Part shown: positions 9,942-22,381 of the stretch, one piece after another | Numbering within the stretch: the stretch's first letter is position 1 | Layout of the letters: each line of letters begins with the position of its first letter | Source: Dictyophora rubrovolvata | Lineage: Eukaryota; Basidiomycota; Agaricomycetes; Phallales; Phallaceae | Assembly: GCA_029959195.1 (NCBI GenBank) | Contig: CP114121.1 | Coordinates: 1,674,001-1,738,000, forward strand | Direction of reading: 5' to 3' | DNA: 64,000 bases | Translations under genes and position numbers: made by a program | The notes under the pieces: generated by a model | The model's database searches: none | Seen by the model: only the letters and a program-made list of their open reading frames with translations | What the model was told of the DNA's origin: nothing

Positions 9942-12900
9942 ATGATCTCAAAACTTCAACGACTCAGTATATTACATGTCCTTTTCACGATCAATGGTGT
10001 CTTTGCACAACTCCCCCTAATTGACTTCGACCGTATGGGAACGGTAGGCATCGCTGGCGCGTTTTCCGGATTGGGTTTCGCGAATAGTTCAGGTTTTTCG
10101 TTCGATCCGGCGGCATCGACGCTTTTGTCACGCTCAACTGACGGTCCTCTAATTCCTGTCGCGTCTACTAATACAGGGGGTAGAATAGTAGCTGGTTGCG
10201 TCCTCAATGATAATTTTTATTTTGCCGGTTCCTTCTCTTCCATAGACAAAACTTCCGTTAGCAACGTGGCCTCCTACAACCCGACCACCAACTCGTTCTC
10301 AAACTTGAATGGCGGACTGGATCATGAAGTCGACGCTCTACACTGTGATCAATCCACTGGTCAAGTCTGGGCTGGGGGTGCTTTTCATGCACCCGTATCC
10401 ATGTCAAGCAATACGGCCTTCAAAGGCGGTGTCGCCATTTTTGATACCAAAAAGAACCAATGGTTGCCAGCGCCATTCGGCGGTTTGAACGGTGCTGCTG
10501 CTATGGTACGGTCAATTGTACCAAGTTCTTCAGGCTCAAGTCTTTACTTCGGTGGATCCTTTTTTACCGAGTTCAAATCCAACACAACCGCTTTCAATGG
10601 CACGAATAATCCTAATGTCCCTTTTTCCATCGGTGCAACACCATTTTCATCTTCATTAGTCCCGATACCCTTGAATCCTCCAACTACTCAGATTACCGCC
10701 TCTCCTAGCACATCCCAGCCAGGTTTTTCCAATATATCCAATACTCTTTGTCCTTCCGGACCTGATGGTCCCGGGAATAGCTGGTTAGCTCGCGACAATT
10801 CAAATGCTCTGATCACGGTGCAAACCTTTCAGTTTTCAACAGCAAGCGGTATCCGACTCGGTAATACGTTTGTTCAGGGTCGAAGTACTACAGCGTTCAG
10901 GTAGGTGCTTTTCATCCCCCTTCAGAAAAATGGGGATAGAGCCTTAGCACTTTCTATAGCGCCGTTACGCTTCCAAACAACCAACCCCTGACGTTCAACT
11001 TTGTTGATCCTGTCACCTTACGAAACTTATCATGTTCCTCGTCTTGCCCTTTAGGCACCAACTCTTCTATTCTTTATCAGGACTTTCTTTTTGATGGTGT
11101 TTCGATAGAAATAACTGGGATTCAACTTACCCTGACCGAGTGGATTGGGTCAGGGCCTGGCCTTCATATCTTCCAGCTGCTGTCCAGTGGTGCATCCGCT
11201 TCCGCTGTAGAAAGCACCAATAAACCTTCATGCTTTGCGCCCGTTGACTCCACTGTTCAGCTCAACGGTCAGTGGAACCAAACAGATGTCCCTACCACCA
11301 TAGCCGCGACCATACAACCTGTACTAGTATCCAATGTAGCTGTTGGAACATCTTCCATGAAATCTCCCAGTATCACTTGGATGCCCTATGTTTCTGCTCC
11401 TGGAACCTACGATATCAATCTCCTTATTCCTGGTTGTTTAGATTTGCAAGATTGCCCAAGTCGTACCTCCGTGAAAGTAACTGTATTCCCTGGAGTGGGG
11501 TTACAACCAGCGACTACCGTTGTCCGTCAAGACGTGCAGACTGATACGACAGCCGGAATTTATCGAGGTCCGGTTATTCCCTCCCTACCCAACCTTACAA
11601 TCAGCATCCAGATGGAATTAGCGGACTCACCTGTCGGTACTGGTCAAAATGGCCAATTTCAATTAATTGCCGACCGGGTGCAATTAGTCCTCGTCTCAGT
11701 AAATTTCACCGCCTCTGCTGGATCTGGTTCAGGATTCTCTCTTACGGACTCGGGAAATGGATTTGGTTTTTTCGAATGGATTCTCAGCAATACGAACACC
11801 GTTGATGCTACCGGGCTACTTCCTAACAACACGGAGACTCCTGCTGACGCGCTTGGTCTTCAGCTTTTTTCTGCGTTAGGAGGCGGTTTATCAGAAAACA
11901 GTAGTTCTATTAACGTAGTTGCAACAGACTCGACTGGAGTAATTTTTATTGGTGGTGATTTCCAAACATCATCCGGAATGGCCAACATTGCCACATTTCA
12001 AGATAATACATTATCTTCATTGTCAAACAGTGGCTTAAATGGTGGAGTTACTTCTCTTGTCGCATCCGGTGGGTTGTTATATGTCGGTGGTTCATTTACC
12101 GATACGGCGTCATCCTCTGGAAATGGTGCTATTCAAGGCGTAGTCAGTTATGATATCCAAAACAACAAGTGGATGCCTCTTCTCGCTGGCGTTAATGGCG
12201 TCGTTAACTCCCTCAATCTGGTCAATCAAAGGCTGGACGTGGCAGGTAATTTCACCTTCATTCCAGCAGCGCCAAAATCTACGGACGGTTTCAACGCAGG
12301 AGGTATAGCGAGTTGGGATATTCAAAACGGTCGTTGGATCAATCCTGGTAGTTTTTTGGAAGGCGCTATGACACTTGTTTCGAATGGCTCTGTGTCAAGG
12401 ACCGAGTACACTGCAGGGTCTGTTTCCGCGTCGAGCGAGTTTGGTTCAGATGGTCTTGTCATGGTTTCAAACGCAAACCAGAAGAACTCTCAGCCCACGT
12501 TGACGCCATTAGCTGTCCTTTTAGCTTCTGATTTACAGGCATCTGAATCTGAATCTATTTTGCAACGCCGAGACCTTCATTTATGGCGCCGCCAGACACC
12601 GCCAGCCCCGACTTTGAACATTACATCTCCAGCTGTTCTCGCAGGTGCGTTTTGGACAAACTCCACCTCCTCAGCAGAGACTACGATTATCGGTGGAACC
12701 TTCACGACTTCAATCGAAGCTTCTGCGTTGAGCAATCTTGCGTTTTATGATGCCAGTCATACCGCTATTGCCGGAACCCGTGGTGGCCAGATAAACGGCA
12801 CCGTTCAAGCCTTACAAGTGATCGATAACACGCTGTACGTTGGTGGACAGTTCACGTTATCGTCCGGTGGTGCAAATGGTTTTGCTATATATGATCTTGC

Positions 12901-14469
12901 GCAGCAACAATGGGATACGTCTTTCCAAGCCTTAGAAGGTATTTATACTTCATCATAGCGTGACGCGCCTTGACATTCTAACTTAGGCTCAATCGTCGAT
13001 GTTGCATCCATTACAACACCACCATTTGAGTCGAACGTGGTGATAGTGGCTGGAACATTTTCTTCTGCTGGTAGTCTGCCTTGTCAGAGTGTTTGCCAAT
13101 TTGATACATCTGCAAAGCAATGGAATCAACTTGGTTCAGGCATTGATGGACAAGTGACCACGGTTACTTATACGGTGTGTACTTCGTGTCCGGTGATTTT
13201 TTTTCCTAGCTCATTCTCATGTTAATAATAGAGTAATCCAAACCTCTTGGTCGCTGCAGGCTCTATTCAACTTCCGAATGGAACGCCGGCTAATGTAGCA
13301 GCCTTTAGTTTCACAAACAACACTTGGTCCTCTGTTGGAGATGCTTCTCAGATACCTGGTCCTGTCACAGCTTTTGCGGTTGACAATGGCAATGCAAGCA
13401 GTATATTTGCTGCAGGAATGTTAGTAATTTTACGTCGATTCAATCTTTTACATGCGTATTGAGCTAATTTAGATCATCTCAAAACGCGGAACCATTCCTG
13501 GTGTTTTGGAACGGGAAGAAGTGGAATAATTTGGGTATGGGTTTTTGGATCTATTAACATATACATTATCTTATTGGTGCTCTCAGACCCCTCGTTCGCC
13601 AACGGAACTACGTTTTCGCAGCTCGCTGTAGTGCCTTTGCAAGACACACACTCTGCTAACGGGATTATTGAAACGGATCGGGTTCTGCTTATCTCGGGCT
13701 CTCTCAATATGAGCAATTTCGGAAATGCTTCTTCGGTCGTATTCGATGGTGAAAACTATATCCCTTACTTTGTTTCCTCATCGTTCGTTGGTGGAGGTAG
13801 CTTCATCTCGCAATTGTTCCATTCGTTGAGTAATTTCAGCTTCGCACAAAAACGTGAGTGAACAAACTCAATTTTCAATGTGAACTTTTTTGGCTGACCA
13901 TACTCATTAGATTTCTTATCTGTCGGACTGGTTATCTTAATCTCGATCGGTATCTCGACGGCGATTGTTTTCTTATTGCTGCTGATTGGTATTATCTGGA
14001 CGTTGTTCTCTCGCCACGAACCGGAGACTTTCGCAAGTAAATATGACCCGGGCGATTACGACGATGACAGTTTGCATAGACCGTCCTCTTTGTTAGAACA
14101 TATCAATGCTGCTACGCGCAGTGCCATAATTGGGGCAGGCTTGGAGAGCCCTCACAGCGGCGAGGGTAAAAGTGAAGAACAGCCGAGATCACCAATTACA
14201 GATGAAAATGAGCAGGCGGCCTTCCCTCGAGGTGTTGGAGACGTTTCTCGGCCGGCTCATGTGCGATACTCATTTGATGGCGAGGGTGAGGGTGAATTGC
14301 GAGTCTCTTCAGGAAATCAGGTCGTTGTTCTGGATGACCGAGATGCTGAGTGAGTGTTAAGCAAGAATATTTCGTTTCTAAATGTTCATACTGTGTTATC
14401 AGATGGTGGTATGCGCGTGATCCAAACACAGGTCGTGAAGGGGTTATACCCGCCTCGTATTTATACTGA
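9942..14469 (+). CDS. RAX2: Rax2-type cortical polarity marker with a C-terminal SH3 domain
   Basis: Eight exons: 9942-10900, 10960-12938, 12987-13174, 13232-13419, 13473-13534, 13587-13853, 13911-14349, 14403-14469, giving 1382 aa. A signal peptide (LHVLFTINGVFAQLP) opens a very long extracellular region with repeated kelch/propeller-like units (FYFAGSFSS, LYVGGSFTD, LYVGGQFTL) and many N-glycosylation sites, typical of Rax2. One transmembrane helix lies at about residues 1216-1240 (VGLVILISIGISTAIVFLLL). The cytoplasmic tail ends in an SH3 domain: VRYSFDGEGEGEL, VVVLDDRDAEWWYAR, then TGREGVIPASYLY. In yeast Rax2 marks old division sites with Rax1 and Bud8/9. The last exon is needed to complete the SH3; reading through the intron would stop at 14353 and lose the WWYAR core. 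The SH3 is the unusual part. Confidence 0.92.
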
Positions 14470-14942
14470 GTCTTTTATCTCTCTTTCTTTCTCTTTTGTT
14501 TTTGTCTTTCCCAAGACCTTGCGTGGTTGCTGCTTGTTTCTTTGATGCGATTTTATATTCCACCATCATGATACTGTTCTCGTTTTGTTTTCTGTTTAGG
14601 CAAGACACTAATGAAAACATTTTGTTACTTTGCGCTGCTATATGAAAGGAGCTGAGTGTTCTTTTGTACTGTGAGATTTAAACATTTTTAGCGAGCACAA
14701 TGGTGCCTGATTTGACAGCGTGAGATTCAAACTGATATGGATTCGGATTGGATTTTAAGCATGTAATCGCACCAAATTTCCCTGATGTATACTTCGAAAT
14801 GGATATCATCATTTTATGCTCGTCATATGGTCACAACGCTTCTTGGGGCAGGTGACGCTGACCGTAATAGAAAGTTATATGTACGCGATGTATCCGTGAC
14901 GTCAAGTAGTAGTTCGAGTCATTTAGCTTCACATCATCCACC
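14470..14942. other. Intergenic region between RAX2 and the aminotransferase gene
   Basis: About 470 bases without a gene. It starts with a pyrimidine-rich stretch probably belonging to the RAX2 3' UTR and ends in the aminotransferase promoter, which contains a TGACGTCA palindrome listed separately. Nothing else was recognised. Confidence 0.5.
14897..14904. promoter_or_regulatory. TGACGTCA palindrome upstream of the aminotransferase
   Basis: A perfect CRE/ATF octamer lies 38 bases before the aminotransferase ATG. ATF/CREB-type or CPC1/Gcn4-like bZIP factors recognise TGACGTCA or the related TGACTCA. A link to amino-acid or stress control is plausible but inferred from position only. Confidence 0.4.
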
Positions 14943-16554
14943 ATGACATCTTCCATCTTACAATTCGGTCAACGGCACATCGCTAAAGGTGTCACTCGGG
15001 CTGCGAATGCAATTATTGTGGACGGTAAAGGTTCGCGAGTGCTGCTTCAGGATGGGAGAACGATGCTCGACTTCACATGTGGGATTGGAGTCACCAGCCT
15101 TGGTTCGTTTTGTTTGTTTTTCGAAATCTTTTCGCTATAACTCTATCTTTTAGGTCATTGTCATCCGAGAGTAAGCAAGGCTGCAGCTGAGCAATGTTCT
15201 AAAGTCGTTCATGTCCAGGTAAGAAATCGCATCGGCTCATACTAACTCATTCTTCACGTTATATTTATGGGAACACAGTGCAGTATTGCTTTTCACGACC
15301 CATATCTTAAATTGATTGAAAAACTGCTACCCGTCATGCCCAGCCCTTCTCTGGACACTTTCTTTTTTTGGAACTCGGGTTCTGAAGCTGTAGAGGCAGC
15401 CATCAAATTAGCTCGAACCGCTACGGGAAGGCAGAACATCATATGTATGCAAGGTTGGTCACTCTCCCTTTAATAATACATAATGCTCTTGTAACTTAGG
15501 ACCATAAGGTGGCTATCATGGTCGAACTTATGGCGCTATGGCTGTCACGAGGAGCAAGACGGTTTACAGTCAAGGGGTCCATCCGTTAGTGGTAGGTAAC
15601 ATCGGCTACATAGTGATCGTACCGATTGGTCAATGAATTTATCTATAGCCCGGTGTCTTTACAATACCCTTTCCGTACTGGCATCAATTCTCCTCTACGC
15701 CCTCAGTATCTGAAGAAGAACTGACTCGCAGAGCGCTTTGGCAACTGGACCTGGTTCTGTCCCAGCAGACACGACCTGAAGATACCGCAGCTATAATTAT
15801 TGAGCCTATTCTAGGAGAAGGCGGATATGTACCAGCACCTACAGCGTTCTTACAAGGGTTACGAAAAGTTTGCGACAAACATGGTATCTTGCTTATTATA
15901 GACGAGGTGCAAAGCGGTTTCGGTAGAGCAGGAAAATACTTTGCCATCGAACACAGCGGTGTCCGACCCGATATTATGGTGATGGCGAAAGGGATAGCAA
16001 ACGGTTTTCCTTTGAGTGGAATTGTCAGCAAGAAAGAATTAATGGACAAACAAGGTCCCGGATCGATTGGTGGTACATATGCTGGCAATGCTGTCGCATG
16101 CGCGGCTGGAGTAGCATGTGCAGACGTAATGCGAGACGAAAATATCCTTACTAACGTGGACGCAAGGTTCGTATTAAAAAAGGTATAGTGTGTGTGTAAC
16201 ACCCAACATTGTTTTAGATCCACGGAACTTTTCAAAGCCCTGAACGAGTTAAAGACAACCCCAGAAACAGGAAAGTACATTGCGGATGTTCGCGGAAAGG
16301 GACTAATGGTTGCACTCGAATTCACTTCACCCGGAAAGTCTGAAAACGATCCTGGTGCCAATGCAGGAGACATTCCGGGATTGGCAAGCAAGGTTGCGGC
16401 AATATGTCAGCAGAAGGGATTACTCATCCTAACAACATCTGTTTTCGAAACTATCCGATTTATTCCGGCCCTGAATATTACCAAAGAGGAGTTGACTGAA
16501 GGGGTAAATATTTTCAAACAAGCCGTGCTGGAAGCTGTTGAAAAGAAACAGTGA
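14943..16554 (+). CDS. Class III PLP aminotransferase (4-aminobutyrate/acetylornithine type)
   Basis: Six exons: 14943-15102, 15154-15218, 15279-15453, 15509-15591, 15649-16166, 16218-16554, giving 445 aa. Class III landmarks are in order: GHCHPRV, FWNSGSEAVEAAIKLAR, GGYHGRTYGAMAVT, then EPILGEGGY, LLIIDEVQSGFGRAGKYFA with the PLP-contacting Asp, and MAKGIANGFPLS with the Schiff-base Lys. These enzymes move an omega-amino group to 2-oxoglutarate. Among subfamilies the sequence looks closest to the GabT/PuuE type, but beta-alanine, ornithine or other omega-amino acids cannot be excluded from sequence alone. No clear mitochondrial presequence is seen (MTSSILQFGQRHIAKG), so it may be cytosolic. 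Confidence 0.88.
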
Positions 16555-16759
16555 AACAGTGACGACGCCGGTGATGTAAATGCTTTTTAGAATATCCCTG
16601 ATTACATAAACGTGATTCCTACTACGAATTGTAACTGCGGATGCAGATGACCCGGGCTATGCGCCACGCCCGCTGTCACTTCCTTCTTGCCAGTGCCTCA
16701 GAACCTTTAAGAGAACACGCAATTGGTCAGCATTTTATGCTGAAGCATTGAGTACTGTC

Positions 16760-18784
<2,025 letters not shown>

Positions 18785-19203
18785 AACCTATTTCATTGTT
18801 TCGTTCAGGAGGATATTTTCGAGACTACGACTATGTAAAAAAAATCTAAGTAACGAGTGTAAAAGACGAGTGTCGTATCTGTTGTATTGTTACAGTAATT
18901 ATATTCGCTTCACAACTCATATCGGATTCGCACTGGCATGTCTTTAAGGCCATATGTACTTCCACTTGCCATCGATGAGGCACTGCCACGAAGCCCACGA
19001 AAGATCCCCTTGATGTGCCCAATAATTATCGGGGATCTCGACCTTCACCGGTGGACCCTAGTGGACCCTCGGATGCATCCCAGATCTCGTGACTGGCCTC
19101 GGTCATCCTCCATCACGCATACACGTGATAGAGGTAATTACGAGGGATTACCGGTACCAACGACCATACAGACCGTTGCGATACATATATACTCGGATCT
19201 TCC
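18785..19203. other. Intergenic region before the RPEL gene, with an E-box
   Basis: About 420 bases with no coding signal found. A CACGTG palindrome at 19122-19127 lies about 80 bases upstream of the RPEL gene start and could bind a bHLH factor. A weak TATA-like ATATATACT follows near 19185. Confidence 0.4.
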
Positions 19204-19676
19204 ATGTCATCCACCGGAGATATGACGACAAACAACGTATCTGAACAGCATTCAGACGTTCGCAAAAAGCTCGAGAGAAAGCTGAGTCTTCGACCAGAGA
19301 AACAAGACTTGGTGGACAGGAATATACTTAAAGGTTTGTGTTTACGGTGGCGTCCCTTTGCTCTTTATTCGTTGATTATGAATTCGACATACACTTGCAG
19401 GAAGTAACATTGCGCCAGCATTACAAAGCGCGCAAGCTGAGCTGGAGAGGTCTCAGTTGGAGGTAAGTCGTGTCTTTTGCCAGAGTATTTTTGGTTCCGC
19501 ATACGATCTGATCATACCATGTAGGATAGGCTGGAACGCGCGATTCGCGAGCGTCCTAAACCAGAAGATCTCGTCAAAGAAGGTATTCTCAAAGGTGAGT
19601 CAGTTATAGATTATCTTGAGTTTCTCATAAATTATGCTTCGCTATTACAGAAGACGAGGCGCCCTTGTCGTCCTAA
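19204..19676 (+). CDS. Small RPEL-repeat protein
   Basis: Four exons: 19204-19333, 19401-19462, 19525-19594, 19651-19676, giving 95 aa. Two RPEL-type motifs are visible: KLSLRPEKQDLVDRNIL (about residues 26-44) and RERPKPEDLVKEGIL (about residues 71-86). RPEL motifs bind G-actin in animal MRTF and Phactr proteins. Fungal proteins of this size consist of little more than the repeats. A role in sensing or buffering monomeric actin is an inference. The second motif keeps RPxPxxLVxxxIL, so both may be functional. Confidence 0.78.
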
Positions 19677-19717
19677 TTGTACACTAAAAAGAATGTTCAA
19701 GGTGTTGAAAATGAAGC

Positions 19718-19742
19718 GGGGGGGGGGGGGGGGGGGGGGGGG
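19718..19742. repeat. 25-base poly-G homopolymer
   Basis: An uninterrupted G tract of 25 bases lies between the convergent ends of the RPEL and DUF1279 genes and is followed by a short GT repeat. Such long G runs are rare, can form quadruplexes, and are common sites of sequencing-length error, so the exact length is uncertain. Confidence 0.9.
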
Positions 19743-19810
19743 TGTGTGTAAGATAAAGTTTCTAATTGTCTGTAAATTTATGCTCTCGTCATTTAAATTG
19801 TGATATTTCA

Positions 19811-20440
19811 TCAACGATCGGATGAATTTGAGTCCCTTGAGTTTCGCCTGACTCTGTCGCGAATTTCCCGAGTCGCTCTGCGCGCTCCGTCTGTCCCTGT
19901 CCATCCTCGTTTCCCAAGCCAATTGACGAAGCGAGGTGTGAAGGCCGCGGTCAAACCGATGCGAACCGGGAGGAAGAGTGTTTTATGTACTGTATAGGCA
20001 AGGACGAGCATGGCATATAGTCCCTCTGAACCGGTGGTGGGAGCGTCAGACGCGTCTGGGTTTTCTGGGGCCTCTCTTCCGATCACGTCGAAAACGAATG
20101 CTTTGGCTGACGCCGCTGCCTGCGAGACATATTCCGCGCCGAGAAGATTAATTGCGGCAAATGCGACACCAAAGTCGAGGGTAGATAGAACCACATATAC
20201 ACCCAACGCATACCATCCGTATGTTTTTACGAGTGTCTTGAGACGGCCTGACAGGGTTGTTGATTTACTGGCATCGTCTGGCCGTGTGGGTGAGGGCGAC
20301 GACAACAATCGCACCCGTATGGGCGACGGAGATGGCGAAAACAGTGGATTTCGGCCTCGTGGACCGTGAGCGACACGAGTTATGGGCAGTATTGGTCGTG
20401 AAAAGGCAGACCTGGTGAAAAATCGAAAAATACGAAGCAT
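19811..20440 (-). CDS. Mitochondrial DUF1279 (FAM210-type) protein
   Basis: A single uninterrupted 209-aa frame, unusual in this intron-rich window. The N-terminus (MLRIFRFFTRSAFSRPILP) is a basic mitochondrial presequence. The DUF1279 domain starts near residue 66 with LKTLVKTYGWYALGVYVVLS, then LDFGVAFAAINLLG, and ends with a second hydrophobic helix and RFVNWLGKRGW. Family members (human FAM210A/B, yeast Nat2) are inner mitochondrial membrane proteins linked to mitochondrial translation; the exact function is unsettled. It is divergent from SPE2, with 200 bases between start codons. Confidence 0.87.
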   Translation of the reverse strand: MLRIFRFFTRSAFSRPILPITRVAHGPRGRNPLFSPSPSPIRVRLLSSPSPTRPDDASKSTTLSGRLKTLVKTYGWYALGVYVVLSTLDFGVAFAAINLLGAEYVSQAAASAKAFVFDVIGREAPENPDASDAPTTGSEGLYAMLVLAYTVHKTLFLPVRIGLTAAFTPRFVNWLGKRGWTGTDGARRATREIRDRVRRNSRDSNSSDR

Positions 20441-20606
20441 GGAGAGTTGTCGTCAGTCTTTCGGCAATTACGTAAAAATACGCAGAAAAAAAGTGTGTGA
20501 CATCTTTGTGTGACTTTGCAGTCAGGCTTCGAAAATAAAAAGGGCCGAGTGGATCCTTCTAAATCGAAATTTTCTTGTTTCCCTTCGTCCCCCCCCTCCC
20601 CATCAC

Positions 20607-20657
20607 ATGCAACAAGGCCCATCCTTCGTCCCAGAGCACCATGTCGGATATCGCTAG
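20607..20657 (+). promoter_or_regulatory. Upstream ORF overlapping the SPE2 start codon
   Basis: An ATG 34 bases before the SPE2 start opens a 16-codon frame (begins MQQGPSFVPEHH) that reads through the SPE2 ATG in another frame and stops at 20655-20657. If it lies in the mRNA, ribosomes that start here cannot begin at SPE2 without leaky scanning. AdoMetDC genes of animals and plants are controlled by polyamines through upstream ORFs, but this peptide does not resemble those. Its presence in the transcript is not shown. Confidence 0.45.
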
Positions 20658-22060
20658 CATCCCTTCTCCAGATTCAGTTGTGAACGACGACACCGACCCT
20701 CAACAATTCAGCAGCAGCAACAACGTCTGTCCGTTCGAGGGTCCAGAGAAGCTACTCGAAATTTGGTTTCTCCCCAGTGCAGGTTCTCCCAGTCCTGCAG
20801 ATACCCCGAATGGCAAGACCGGTCTCCGTTCCATAGACAGGTCTATTTGGGAAGAGGTGCTCGATATTGTCAAGTGTAAAGTTTTGAATGTTATCCAAGG
20901 TAATCAAGTCGATGCATATCTCCTCAGGTGGTCCTCCCAACTTCTTTGTCCGTGAAAGTATCGGGGCTCACTTGACCTTCGCTTTACATTGCCTTTCTAG
21001 TGAATCATCTTTGTTTGTATTCCCCCACAAGCTCATACTCAAAACATGTGGGACCACACTCAATCTTTTTGGTCTCCCGAGAATATTGGAGATAGCTTCC
21101 ATCTATTGCGGTTTCAATGCTGTTTATCGATGCTTTTATTCTCGCAAATCGTTCATGTTTCCAGATCGTCAACAAGGCCCTCACAAAGAGTGGCGCAACG
21201 AAGTCGAATACCTCGATAACATTTTCGGTTCCGGTCGAGGCGCCGCATATACTGTCGGAAAAGTCAACGGTGATCACTGGCAGCTTTATCTCACGAACCC
21301 TGATGACAGCTGTGATAACTCGTGCAGTTCTGAAAATGAATCTCTCCACGAAGACGAGCCCCATAGCCGTGGCGGTGCGGAAGTGGATCAAGATTATACC
21401 CTGGAAATTCTCATGACCAAACTATCTTCCGAGGCACGTTCGGCGTTCCATTATGACTCCAATAGTACATTAGAAGATGCTGCTTCTCAAGGACTGTCCA
21501 CGTCTGTCAACCTCGGCATAGAAGCCTTATTCCCTCCGCATATGACTACCTTAGACTCATTCGCTTTCATGCCGTGCGGTTACAGCGCCAATGCTCTCGT
21601 CCGACTTCACGAGGATCAGGAAGGCTACTATACAATTCATGTCACCCCCGAAGAAGGATGGAGTTTTGCCAGCTTTGAATGCAATGTCCCCGTTTCTCAC
21701 CAGCCCAGCTCCAATGGCTGCTTCCCGGATTTACGTACGCTGATTCAACGTGTTGTTCAAATTTTTCAGCCGGGAAATTTATCGCTTACCTTGTTTATTA
21801 CATCAAGCCGCGACAATGAGTCATTTGACGAACACAGGTTCTTCGACGGTCATGCGAATGGACACGCGAATGGGGTCGTAAATGGAATCAACGGTAAAGC
21901 AAATGGCGACGCCTACGTACGGACTGTCCAGGCGCCTGTTGATTCCGCCCAGAAGGCATTTAAGGATGCTCTCTTACCTAAAGGATATAAACGAACGGAC
22001 AAAATCAATTATGAATTCGGGGGGTATGACTTGGCCTTCGCAAGTTTTGAACTTCGTTGA
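20641..22060 (+). CDS. SPE2: S-adenosylmethionine decarboxylase proenzyme
   Basis: Two exons, 20641-20927 and 21001-22060, giving 448 aa. The proenzyme self-cleaves at the Ser of YLLSESSLFVFPHKLILKTC to form the pyruvoyl cofactor; this motif is reconstructed exactly across the intron. Other landmarks are EKLLEIWF near the N-terminus, FYSRKSFMFPD, the putrescine/substrate region VEYLDNIF, and PCGYSANAL and YTIHVTPEEGWSFASFE. It makes decarboxylated AdoMet, the aminopropyl donor for spermidine and spermine. The protein is longer than the human enzyme (334 aa) because of an acidic insertion (about residues 218-240) and a Gly/Asn/Ala-rich insertion near residue 380. A possible regulatory upstream ORF is listed separately. 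Confidence 0.95.
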
Positions 22061-22381
22061 CGCCCTTCATTGAATTTGCTCATTTCTCGAATGATGCACT
22101 TGTACGTAACATCAAAAGTTTTCTAGTTGCTATTTTTGTAAATTGCATGTTACCCCGTCAATTATCTCAATTCGATTAGAGTTTACTTTCTGATTAGAAA
22201 ACTGGCATATTGATAACTACATGTGTATTCCAAAGCAGATGGCATTGTCGTCAACCATCGAAGTGAAGAAAGAAAAAAAAGTACACCCAGATCTTTGGAG
22301 AAGAAAGGAACAATAAAAAGGACAGCTAATCAAAAGGTACCTAGATAACTTAGCAAAAACAATATATATATAATATATGTC
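22061..22381. other. Convergent 3' region between SPE2 and the RhoGAP gene
   Basis: About 320 A/T-rich bases between two stop codons, including an alternating TA tract near 22362-22376. No gene or RNA was recognised. It probably holds both polyadenylation regions. Confidence 0.5.

Noticed and set aside
14130-14360. Plus-strand frame overlapping the RAX2 tail
   Set aside because: Out-of-frame shadow of the exon encoding the Rax2 cytoplasmic tail.
20888-22060. Single long plus-strand frame starting at 20888
   Set aside because: It reads through the SPE2 intron. The spliced model restores the conserved YLLSESSLFV cleavage site, so the upstream part of this frame is not protein.
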